From NCBI GenBank assembly GCA_946055445.1, contig CAMGGF010000106.1:1-5287 (forward strand): DNA of 5,287 bases, given 5' to 3'. Within the stretch, counting starts at the first letter, position 1. Each line of letters begins with the position of its first letter. Position numbers and translations under genes: made by a program. Below are positions 1-4,885 of the stretch, piece by piece. Under the pieces are notes generated by a model that made no database searches, was not told the origin of the DNA, and saw nothing but the letters and a program-made list of their open reading frames with translations. Source of the stretch: an uncultured Ruminococcus sp. Its GTDB lineage: Bacteria > Bacillota > Clostridia > Oscillospirales > Acutalibacteraceae.

Positions 1-151
1 ACATATTCCTCTTTCTGTAACGGGAAAGTGCCGTTGCATCTTTTCAATGCACCCTCAACGGACCATTTGTCTGCCGCGTTTGTTGCGGGCCTCACACCGC
101 CGCCCACTCGCTTGGAACTCGTCATGCAGTTTTACTTCCGTTTCAACGGTT
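1..151 (-). promoter_or_regulatory. T-box riboswitch leader, 5' half (Stem I onward); specifier probably AUG (Met); cut by the window edge
   Basis: Read on the minus strand. The base of Stem I is AACGGA (137-142) paired with TCCGTT (57-62). The specifier loop has the conserved AGUA motif on its 5' side (133-136, within 130-136) and ACAAAUGG on its 3' side (63-70). Above it CUGC (126-129) pairs with GCAG (71-74). The distal part shows AGCGAG (107-112) and a GUGGGC/GCCCGC stem (102-107 with 85-90) closing a loop that contains GGUGUGA, matching the T-box GGUGNRA motif. Later hairpins at 35-51 (UGCAU/AUGCA) and 11-28 (CUUUC/GAAAG) fit Stem II and Stem III. Aligned with the usual loop pattern GAA-N-specifier-purine, the specifier is AUG at 64-66, followed by G; a shifted register would give AAU (Asn) or UGG (Trp). 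The antiterminator, the UGGNACCGCG element and the regulated gene lie left of position 1. Known T-boxes sense uncharged tRNA and control aminoacyl-tRNA synthetase, biosynthesis or transport genes. Confidence 0.77.
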
Positions 152-157
152 TATCAA

Positions 158-186
158 ATTAAAACACAAAACTTTACATTTGTCAA
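158..186 (-). promoter_or_regulatory. Sigma-A promoter of the T-box transcript
   Basis: On the minus strand a perfect TTGACA (181-186) is followed by a 17-bp spacer and TTTAAT (158-163), with a TG one base before the -10. The expected start is near 151, just before the base of T-box Stem I, which fits a leader RNA that begins with Stem I. The region is also the upstream region of the divergent Dabb gene. Confidence 0.8.
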
Positions 187-208
187 CACTTTATTTTTGA
201 TTTTTTTG

Positions 209-217
209 TGCTACAAT
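209..217 (+). promoter_or_regulatory. Possible extended -10 promoter for the Dabb gene
   Basis: TGCTACAAT has the TGn extension and a TACAAT hexamer (212-217). No good -35 lies 16-18 bp upstream; TTGTCA at 180-185 is too far, with 26 bp between. Transcription would start near 224, leaving a very short leader with the GAGGTGA ribosome binding site at 224-230. The call is tentative. Confidence 0.35.
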
Positions 218-235
218 GAAAGAGAGGTGAAGAAA

Positions 236-544
236 ATGCTTAAACATATTTTATTTTGGCAGTTTTCCGACGCGGTAACAGACGAAAACCGCAAAGAAGT
301 GCTCGATAAACTTTCGGCATCCGTCCGAAATTTAGAAGGAAAAATCGACGGACTGCTTTCTTGCGAAATCGGCGAAAATGTAGTGGGCAGTGACTGTGAT
401 TTCGTGTTTTACGCGACTTTCGAGTCACTCGATGCCCTGAAAGCCTTTCAAAATCACCCGTTGCACATTGCGCACAAACAAATGGCCGCCCCCTTTGTTC
501 AAAATCGTTTGGCGGCGGATTATTTTACGGACGAGGTTTGCTGA
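236..544 (+). CDS. Dabb-family (stress-responsive alpha/beta barrel) domain protein
   Basis: This is a 102-aa single-domain protein. The beginning MLKHILFW matches the Dabb start 'MxxHhvhF' with the conserved His4. A middle segment holds Gly39 and CEIGENV (43-49). The C-terminal half has DFVFYATFESLDALKAF followed by NHPLH (73-77), the family's 'YxxHPxH' signature. Family members are about 95-110 aa, form dimeric ferredoxin-like alpha+beta barrels and are cytoplasmic; most bacterial ones have no defined substrate, so no reaction is assigned. The start at 236 is chosen because GAGGTGA lies 5 nt upstream. The reading frame stays open upstream to an ATG at 47, but that stretch is the T-box leader of the opposite strand and does not look like protein. 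The next gene follows after about 80 nt with its own promoter, so this gene is probably transcribed alone or by partial read-through. Confidence 0.85.
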   Translation: MLKHILFWQFSDAVTDENRKEVLDKLSASVRNLEGKIDGLLSCEIGENVVGSDCDFVFYATFESLDALKAFQNHPLHIAHKQMAAPFVQNRLAADYFTDEVC

Positions 545-567
545 TTGTTATATTTTTCTAAAATCTA

Positions 568-596
568 TTGAATTTCTCTTTTGAATATTGTATATT
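568..596 (+). promoter_or_regulatory. Promoter for the yhhN-like/mscS unit
   Basis: TTGAAT (568-573) is followed by a 17-bp spacer and TATATT (591-596), giving a start near 603. A second, overlapping reading is TTGAAT (581-586), a 16-bp spacer and TATAGT (603-608). Both put the start close to or past the ATG at 609, which supports the GTG at 627 as the real translation start. Confidence 0.55.
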
Positions 597-626
597 ATGT
601 AATATAGTATGAATGGGGGAGATTCT

Positions 627-1319
627 GTGTATTGGGCGTTTTTAATTATCGGGATTCTTGCAACGGCAGTGTTTTTGGTGCTGCGCGTCAAACGCGGCGG
701 GATTGCCGCGCTGTATGCCAAAGCGGTGGCGAGTCTTGGGTTTATCGCCACGGCGGTAGCGGCGACCTACGAAAACAGCCTGTTTTTGGATTTCGGCTTT
801 TTAATGTGCTTCGGCTTGGTATTCGGGTTGTTGGGCGATGTGTGGCTTGATTTAAAATGGATTTATTTGCAGGATAAGGACTCGTATCTCTATTCGGGCT
901 TCATCTTTTTCCTGTTGGGGCACATCTGCTTTGTGACCGCCGTCTTTAAAGTCGGGCCGTACACAACTGCATCCGTCATTGTTGCCTTTGCGGCGGCATT
1001 TGTGATTGCACTTGTGTCGCTTTTGATGGAAAAGCCCTTGAAAATGCGCTACGGCAAGTTTAAATGGATCGTGTTTCTCTACTCGTTTACCCTCGCGCTG
1101 ACGATGACAATGGCTATGACCATGGCATACATTACGGGCTTTGAGGATATGTGGACGGTTATGTCCGTCGGCGGGCTTTTGTTCCTGCTGTCGGATTTGG
1201 TGTTGTCGGGTATGTACTTCGGCGAGGGCAAAAACACGCCGTTTAATGTGATTTTAAATCATACCCTGTATTATGCCGCGCAGTTCATTATGGCGGCAAC
1301 GATTTTGTTTGCGAAATAA
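627..1319 (+). CDS. YhhN/TMEM86 (lysoplasmalogenase-like) family membrane protein
   Basis: The protein is 230 aa from the GTG at 627, with about eight hydrophobic segments and almost no soluble part. YhhN-family signatures are present: GDVWLD (70-75), a G-x6-GH segment ending at Gly98-His99, GGLLFLLSD (182-190) with Ser189-Asp190, and a C-terminal YYAAQFIMA (215-223). The family includes animal TMEM86B, a lysoplasmalogenase that hydrolyses the vinyl ether bond of lysoplasmalogens. Plasmalogens occur in many anaerobic Clostridia, so that role is possible but not shown here. GTG 627 is chosen because GGGGGA (615-620) sits 6 nt before it. The in-frame ATG at 609 has no ribosome binding site and lies at the predicted transcription start. 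It probably forms an operon with the mechanosensitive channel gene 9 nt downstream. Confidence 0.85.
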   Translation: MYWAFLIIGILATAVFLVLRVKRGGIAALYAKAVASLGFIATAVAATYENSLFLDFGFLMCFGLVFGLLGDVWLDLKWIYLQDKDSYLYSGFIFFLLGHICFVTAVFKVGPYTTASVIVAFAAAFVIALVSLLMEKPLKMRYGKFKWIVFLYSFTLALTMTMAMTMAYITGFEDMWTVMSVGGLLFLLSDLVLSGMYFGEGKNTPFNVILNHTLYYAAQFIMAATILFAK

Positions 1320-1328
1320 GGAAAGTGT

Positions 1329-2141
1329 ATGGAAAAAATCTCTGAAATTTTAAATTATTCCGTCGGCAATTTCACGGTGGGCAAAATTTTGTCCGCCGTG
1401 GTTGTTTTTGTGGTTTGCTATTTGCTTTTGCGGATTCTTATGCGTGTGTTCGACCGCATTTTCCAACGCGTGTCGATGGACGAAACGCTGAAAAAAATCC
1501 TGCGCGCCGCCGTGAAATTGGTGCTGTATTTTGTCACGGCGATGATTGTGATTGACACTTTGGGTGTGTCCGTCACCTCGCTTTTGGCGGCGTTTTCGGT
1601 GGTCGGCTTGGCGGCGTCGCTTGCGGTGCAGGACTCGCTTTCCAATCTCGCAAGCGGGATTATGCTGCTGGTGACCAAGCCGTTTAAAATCGGCGATTAT
1701 GTGGATATTGACGATGTCAGCGGCACGGTTAAAATGATTGGCTTAATTCACACGCGCGTCACAACGATTGACAACAAAATGATTTATGTGCCGAACAGCA
1801 AAATCATTGCGACAAAAATCGTGAATTACACCCAGCAGGAAAAGCGGCGGGTGGATTTGGAAATCACCGCCTCGTATGACGCGCCGATTGAAACGGTGCG
1901 GCAGTCGCTTTTGGAAGCCGTTTCGGCGGTGGGCTTGTTTACGGATACCCCCGCGCCGCCGTTTGCCGCCGTGCTGTCCTATGATGAAAGCAGTATTCGC
2001 TATGTGGTGCGCGCATGGGTGAAAACCGAAAAGTATTGGGACGCACACTTTGCGCTGTTAGAGCAAATCAAAATTGCGTTCGACAAAAATGGCGTGGAAA
2101 TGACCTATAACCACTTAAATGTGCATATGGTGAAGGAATAA
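1329..2141 (+). CDS. mscS: Small-conductance mechanosensitive channel, MscS family
   Basis: At 270 aa this is close to the 286 aa of E. coli MscS and has the same plan: TM1 about 18-38, TM2 about 60-80, pore helix TM3 about 82-116, then the cytoplasmic beta and alpha/beta domains. TM3 and what follows align without gaps to E. coli MscS around QDSLSNLASG (101-110), KPFKIGDYVD (117-126), VPNSKII (154-160) and the C-terminal VVRAW (226-230). Leu94 and Leu98 occupy the places of the gate leucines L105 and L109; Asp102 replaces the hinge Gly113, while Gly110 matches Gly121. The channel opens on membrane tension and releases solutes during osmotic downshock. TAAGGA overlaps the preceding stop codon and lies 6 nt before the ATG, so the gene is probably translated together with the YhhN-like gene. 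The symbol states family and architecture, not proven orthology. Confidence 0.93.
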   Translation: MEKISEILNYSVGNFTVGKILSAVVVFVVCYLLLRILMRVFDRIFQRVSMDETLKKILRAAVKLVLYFVTAMIVIDTLGVSVTSLLAAFSVVGLAASLAVQDSLSNLASGIMLLVTKPFKIGDYVDIDDVSGTVKMIGLIHTRVTTIDNKMIYVPNSKIIATKIVNYTQQEKRRVDLEITASYDAPIETVRQSLLEAVSAVGLFTDTPAPPFAAVLSYDESSIRYVVRAWVKTEKYWDAHFALLEQIKIAFDKNGVEMTYNHLNVHMVKE

Positions 2142-2161
2142 AATACAAAGGCAATATAAAA

Positions 2162-2192
2162 GACCGCTATCGTTTGATAGCGGTCCTTTTTT
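2162..2192. terminator. Rho-independent terminator between convergent units, probably bidirectional
   Basis: GACCGCTATC (2162-2171) and GATAGCGGTC (2176-2185) form a perfect 10-bp stem with a GTTT loop, followed by C and six T on the plus strand (2187-2192). It lies 20 nt after the mscS stop. On the minus strand the same hairpin is followed by TTTTAT and lies just after the kinase stop at 2199, so it can end both transcripts, more strongly the plus one. Confidence 0.93.
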
Positions 2193-2198
2193 CTGCAT

Positions 2199-2900
2199 TC
2201 AGAGCGCATTTGCAAGTTTTTCCGCGGTTTGATAACGGTCGGCAGGGTTCACATTTGTGCATTTGCGGACAATTCTGCCCGCCCTTCCCCGCGCGAGTTG
2301 TTCGCTCGGGTGCTTGCCCGTCAGCATCACATTCAATAGTACACCTGCGGCATAAATATCCGTGCGCGCGTCGCTTTGGGAAACGCCCAACTGCTCGGGG
2401 GAGGCATACCCCACCGTACCCATAATCACGGTATCCTTGCTTGCCTCGGACACCTTACGAGAAGCGTTAAAGTCGATTAAAACCACCCTGCCGTTTTCGT
2501 CAATCATCACATTTTCGGGTTTCACATCTCGGTGCACAAAATTCCGTTCGTGCAAAACCGTCAGCGCACAGCAAACCGCTTTCAACACTTTTTTTGCCCC
2601 GAAATACCGATATTTTCCGCTTTCCATTACCTCGGCAACGGTGATACCGTGTATAAATTCCTCCAAAACAATTTGCCCGTCCTCCAACGCAATGACATCA
2701 TAGATAAGAGGTAGATGTGCGCATTGTACGGCATACAGCGCTTCATAAGCGCCCACCGACTGCGGAAAACTGCGGACAACCATATCTTTATGGCAGGATT
2801 TGTTCCTGACCCTGAGCACGCGGCAATCGTTTTTATCGCTGAGCACCGACACCAAAGAATAGACTTTCCATAAATCGGTGAAATACTGTTCTCTCGTCAT
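2199..2900 (-). CDS. Soluble Hanks-type Ser/Thr protein kinase with an atypical N-lobe
   Basis: The product is 233 aa. The C-lobe is complete: HRDVKPEN (123-130; catalytic Asp125, Lys127, Asn130), DFN (143-145) in place of DFG with metal-binding Asp143, GYASPEQ (164-170) at the APE position, DIYAAGV (181-187) and the late Arg222 in PADRYQTA. The N-lobe is short and odd: where the glycine loop should be there is VLSDKNDCRVLRV without GxGxxG, and the beta-3 segment reads MVVRSF with Arg43 in place of the ATP-binding lysine; Glu53 could be the alpha-C glutamate. I recall this type as common in Clostridia, which suggests a distinct working class rather than a decayed gene. There is no membrane segment and no PASTA domain; the protein ends with the kinase fold. 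ATG 2900 lies 4 nt after the upstream stop. The upstream in-frame codon at 2978 would overlap that gene by 74 nt. The ribosome binding site is weak, so translational coupling is likely. Confidence 0.88.
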   Translation of the reverse strand: MTREQYFTDLWKVYSLVSVLSDKNDCRVLRVRNKSCHKDMVVRSFPQSVGAYEALYAVQCAHLPLIYDVIALEDGQIVLEEFIHGITVAEVMESGKYRYFGAKKVLKAVCCALTVLHERNFVHRDVKPENVMIDENGRVVLIDFNASRKVSEASKDTVIMGTVGYASPEQLGVSQSDARTDIYAAGVLLNVMLTGKHPSEQLARGRAGRIVRKCTNVNPADRYQTAEKLANAL

Positions 2901-2904
2901 ACCG

Positions 2905-3873
2905 TCAACCGTTCCATTCTTCGTATTGCGCGCCGTAATTGACCGCGGAATTTTTGTAGTATCTGTAATTTCGGTCACTGCAATTTGCCGCGCAATGTAT
3001 CGTCAGCGTGTCTGTGCGTTTCGTGATTTCGGGGAACGCGTCGCTTTCGGTATAAATGGAGTTGCCGCAAAAATAAATATCGGTTAAGTTATAGCAATTT
3101 GCAAACGCATAATTCCAAATTGTTTTGACCGTAGCGGGCACAATGACCTTTTTCACCGTATTTTTGATGCTGTCATCGCAGAACGCCAGCCCCATTACGG
3201 CAATCACATTTTTGCCGTCGATTTGCGCGGGAATACGGTATTCGCCGTTTGCGGACGGTGTGCGCACGCCCGTAATGACAACGGCATTTTCCAAATCGGC
3301 AGAAACGGAAAAATCGTCGCCGTATTGCGCGTTTCTGTATAGGTAAGTGACGGCGGCTGTTGTAGGTGCCGTGGTTGCAGCGGCAGAATTGCCACCGCTG
3401 TTCGTTGTGTTTGTGCTGTCGGTTGCGGCGGGCGGTGTGGGCGGACTCCCGGACCCGGTTGCCCCGTTGGCAGGATTTGCAGAATGATTCGTATTTTCTG
3501 CGGGGGATTTTCCGTCCGCACGCGCGGCGGTGTTTTCGTCGTCCGCATTCGCGTAACCCTGTACATTGCCGCCGTCTGTTTCGCCGCCGAGAACCGAAGT
3601 GTCAACACTTGCATTCGGCGAAGAAACATCTGTTGTTTCAGCCTCGTTCCACACGCCGCTCGGTACAGTGACGGGTTGCTTTTTGGTGTGCATAAACCAA
3701 ATGCTGTCTAATATAAGAATAAACACCAAAACGGCGGCAAGCACTGCAAGCCACCGTTTGTGCTGATTCTGCTTTTTTTGTCGGATTGCCTGTTTTTCTT
3801 CCAAAGAAGTCATACAGTACAGGCAAAACCTTGCGTTTTCGGCAAGGTCTGCGCCGCAAAACGGACATTTCAT
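2905..3873 (-). CDS. Membrane protein with zinc ribbon, Ser/Thr/Asn/Gly-rich linker and BspA-like LRR domain
   Basis: The protein is 322 aa in four parts. Residues 1-22 are a zinc ribbon with Cys3, Cys6, Cys17 and Cys20 (CPFCGADL...FCLYC). A basic stretch (28-40, several Lys/Arg) precedes one membrane helix at about 42-61, so by the positive-inside rule the ribbon is cytoplasmic. Residues 65-175 are a low-complexity Thr/Ser/Ala/Asn/Gly/Pro linker without Cys, typical of an extended stalk. Residues 183-309 resemble BspA/LRR_5 repeats: EYRIPAQIDGKNVIAVMGLAF, then KKVIVPATVKTIWNYAFANC and NLTDIYF. Such LRRs occur in surface proteins that bind other proteins. The start at 3873 lies 7 nt after the previous stop; GGGGTGA overlapping that stop serves as ribosome binding site. 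Between the HTH-like and kinase genes, it is likely the sensing or anchoring part of the module; its ligand is unknown. Confidence 0.85.
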   Translation of the reverse strand: MKCPFCGADLAENARFCLYCMTSLEEKQAIRQKKQNQHKRWLAVLAAVLVFILILDSIWFMHTKKQPVTVPSGVWNEAETTDVSSPNASVDTSVLGGETDGGNVQGYANADDENTAARADGKSPAENTNHSANPANGATGSGSPPTPPAATDSTNTTNSGGNSAAATTAPTTAAVTYLYRNAQYGDDFSVSADLENAVVITGVRTPSANGEYRIPAQIDGKNVIAVMGLAFCDDSIKNTVKKVIVPATVKTIWNYAFANCYNLTDIYFCGNSIYTESDAFPEITKRTDTLTIHCAANCSDRNYRYYKNSAVNYGAQYEEWNG

Positions 3874-3880
3874 TCCCCGT

Positions 3881-4303
3881 TCACCCCAAAGTTTCTAAAT
3901 CATACGAAAACAAAAGCTCGTTGATTTCCACAACGGAAAGTTGTTTGCAAATGCCGTACAGCACAATACTGTCAAAGGGGATTTTCACATACAGCGGCGA
4001 ATATCCCGCGCATTTGAGCAAAGTTTGCACCTCGTCGAGATTTAACTGCATTCCGACGGCAAGGCACAAAAGTTTTTTTCGCTCGGGCACACGAAGCCCC
4101 GAAAAAATCTGATACGAATACACCTCGGACAGTTCCGAAGCCTTAATGACCTGCGCTTTTTTAAGCCTCTTTTCCGCGAGTAGCCGATTGAGCATATCGG
4201 CAAGAGAATCGGTAATCATATAGTCTTTGTTTTCGTTATAAAAGGTATTGAAATCGGGGCAAAGCCCCAACGCCTCTACAATTTTAGAAGTGTCTTTTTC
4301 CAT
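3881..4303 (-). CDS. Putative HTH (XRE-like) protein, first gene of the kinase operon
   Basis: The 140-aa protein has no membrane segment. Residues 34-97 look like a divergent Cro/XRE-type helical domain: SLADMLNRLLAEKRLKKAQV, a SELSEVYSYQIFSG recognition-like region, RVPERKKLLCLAVGMQLNLDE, and a following TLLKCAGYSPLY. The C-terminal part (104-138) is helical with SVVEINELLFSYDLE. In related proteins known to me from Clostridia the same arrangement is annotated as a helix-turn-helix protein; whether it binds DNA or acts as a kinase adaptor or substrate is open. ATG 4303 is chosen because GGAAGGTG lies 5 nt upstream. The in-frame ATG at 4369 lies upstream of the promoter's -35 and cannot be in the transcript, and the ATG at 4339 is inside the -10 region. 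It leads a three-gene operon. Confidence 0.72.
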   Translation of the reverse strand: MEKDTSKIVEALGLCPDFNTFYNENKDYMITDSLADMLNRLLAEKRLKKAQVIKASELSEVYSYQIFSGLRVPERKKLLCLAVGMQLNLDEVQTLLKCAGYSPLYVKIPFDSIVLYGICKQLSVVEINELLFSYDLETLG

Positions 4304-4334
4304 AGTTGCACCTTCCCCGCAATCCTTGTTTTTT

Positions 4335-4363
4335 AGCATAGCAAAACCGACAAACTTTGTCAA
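4335..4363 (-). promoter_or_regulatory. Strong sigma-A promoter of the HTH/LRR/kinase operon
   Basis: On the minus strand a perfect TTGACA (4358-4363) is followed by a 17-bp spacer and TATGCT (4335-4340), with TG one base before the -10. The start should fall near 4328, about 25 nt before the ATG at 4303. The spacer and -35 overlap the palindrome GACAAAgTTTGTC (4349-4361), which could be an operator. Confidence 0.85.
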
Positions 4364-4384
4364 CTGCACAAAAAGTTTGACAAA
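4349..4384. promoter_or_regulatory. Operator-like TTTGTC half-sites over the operon promoter
   Basis: Plus-strand GACAAA (4349-4354) and TTTGTC (4356-4361) form a 6+1+6 palindrome across the spacer and -35. TTTGTCAA (4356-4363) and TTGACAAA (4377-4384) form a second, perfect 8-bp inverted repeat with 13 bp between. Part of this pattern is the -35 consensus itself, so the sites may be partly coincidental. A repressor bound here would block the promoter. Confidence 0.4.
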
Positions 4385-4393
4385 ATTTGCCGA

Positions 4394-4410
4394 TTATGCT
4401 GACAGCATAA
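4394..4410. repeat. 8-bp perfect palindrome with 1-nt centre, upstream of the operon promoter
   Basis: TTATGCTGACAGCATAA is symmetric about position 4402, roughly 74 bp before the predicted start of the operon, a position suited to an activator or upstream operator. It has no T tract, so it is not a terminator. The gap 4370-4466 holds nothing else that I can name. Confidence 0.45.
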
Positions 4411-4466
4411 GAAATTCGCGTTTGGAATGACTATAATGTACTTGAAAGATGAGGGCGCTGTAAAAA

Positions 4467-4727
4467 TCACAGCAACGCCGCATCCTCCGCCGACAGCATG
4501 GCAGAAATGGGCACTTCCAATGCTTTTGCGAAAATGACCAAATCAATGTCGGTAACAAACCTCTCACCGTTTTCTACCCGACGAATGAAATAATGGTCTA
4601 CATCAAATCCCAACAACTGCATTTTTGCGGCTAACTTGCGCTGGGAAAGATTTTTGCGTTTCCGAAGTTCGGCAATCCGCCGACCGCAAAGGTTGTTTGT
4701 GCCGTCGGCGGCTTTTATCTTGAACAT
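4467..4727 (-). CDS. Small XRE-family HTH transcriptional regulator
   Basis: The protein is 86 aa and almost entirely one Cro/C1-type domain: RRIAELRKRKNLSQRKLAAK (helices 1-2), then a HYFIRRVENGERFVTDIDLV recognition and following helix, then FAKALEVPISAML. The motif LSQRKLA...I.RVENG is typical of XRE regulators that bind palindromic operators as dimers. ATG 4727 is chosen because GAGGGA (4732-4737) lies 4 nt upstream. Earlier in-frame starts, GTG 4754 and ATG 4739, have no ribosome binding site. The gene is divergent to the secreted repeat protein, with 158 nt between start codons and overlapping promoters, so autoregulation and control of that neighbour is the simplest guess. No clear terminator follows its stop; read-through into the kinase operon is possible. 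There is no toxin-like partner next to it, so an antitoxin role is not supported. Confidence 0.85.
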   Translation of the reverse strand: MFKIKAADGTNNLCGRRIAELRKRKNLSQRKLAAKMQLLGFDVDHYFIRRVENGERFVTDIDLVIFAKALEVPISAMLSAEDAALL

Positions 4728-4756
4728 AAAATCCCTCATTTTTTTGTTGAACACTG

Positions 4757-4785
4757 TTTACATTTATAGTATTTTATGCTAAAAT
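4757..4785 (+). promoter_or_regulatory. Promoter of the secreted repeat-protein gene
   Basis: TTTACA (4757-4762), a 17-bp spacer and TAAAAT (4780-4785) with TG one base upstream of the -10 make a good extended sigma-A promoter. The start is expected near 4792, giving a leader of about 94 nt that contains the plus copy of the inverted duplication. Confidence 0.7.
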
Positions 4786-4793
4786 GTCGGCAA
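4766..4793 (-). promoter_or_regulatory. Weak candidate promoter of the XRE regulator gene
   Basis: On the minus strand TTGCCG (4788-4793), a 16-bp spacer and TACTAT (4766-4771) match the consensus in 4 of 6 positions each. It overlaps the divergent plus-strand promoter, so polymerases would compete, and one bound repressor could silence both. An alternative -10 is TATAAA at 4763-4768. Confidence 0.35.
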
Positions 4794-4885
4794 TATTGGT
4801 GAATAGTATTCAACAATATGAGGGATTTGTTTTCATCTTTCAGGCAAAGCGAATTTTAATATCAAACTATATGGAGGCGTGTTCC

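Larger units (their letters stand above)
4729..4828. repeat. Inverted duplication of a leader sequence framing divergent promoters
   Basis: The minus-strand segment 4754-4729 and the plus-strand segment 4806-4828 both read GT(G/A)TTCAACAA, a short A/T gap, then ATGAGGGATTT. The gap is 4 nt in the minus copy and 1 nt in the plus copy. The minus copy holds the ribosome binding site of the HTH gene; the plus copy lies in the leader of the secreted repeat protein. The sequence between them carries the divergent promoters. A further direct repeat ATAGTATT occurs at 4766-4773 and 4803-4810. Confidence 0.75.

Noticed and set aside
31..61. CCGTTG/CAACGG hairpin as an intrinsic terminator
   Set aside because: No T tract follows on either strand. 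It overlaps Stem I of the T-box and is better explained as part of that RNA.
47..235. N-terminal extension of the Dabb reading frame from ATG 47
   Set aside because: The stretch overlaps the T-box leader on the other strand, has no ribosome binding site, and the Dabb domain begins exactly at Met 236 after GAGGTGA.
2174..2714. Plus-strand open frames across the kinase gene
   Set aside because: They lie antisense to a clear kinase, start inside the terminator or without a ribosome binding site, and have atypical composition.
2901..2978. Longer kinase start at 2978
   Set aside because: It would overlap the LRR gene by 74 nt and adds residues that do not resemble a kinase N-lobe. The ATG at 2900 fits the tight operon spacing.
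3204..3671. Proline/arginine-rich open frames opposite to or out of frame with the LRR protein linker
   Set aside because: They are frame shadows of the low-complexity Thr/Ser/Ala/Gly codons; they have no ribosome binding sites and no recognisable domain.
4304..4369. Longer start of the HTH-like protein at ATG 4369
   Set aside because: That codon lies upstream of the -35 of the promoter, so it would not be in the mRNA. GGAAGGTG is placed for ATG 4303.
4451..4483. Terminator hairpin after the XRE gene (GCTGT/ACAGC near the stop codon)
   Set aside because: The stem is only 5 bp, it includes the stop region, and on the minus strand it is not followed by a T tract.
4441..4844. Near-perfect 12-bp inverted repeat (CTTGAAAGATGA at 4441-4452 and its counterpart at 4833-4844) flanking the XRE gene, as ends of a small mobile element
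   Set aside because: No target-site duplication is visible next to the ends, there is no transposase, and one such pair over 400 bp is not strong enough evidence.
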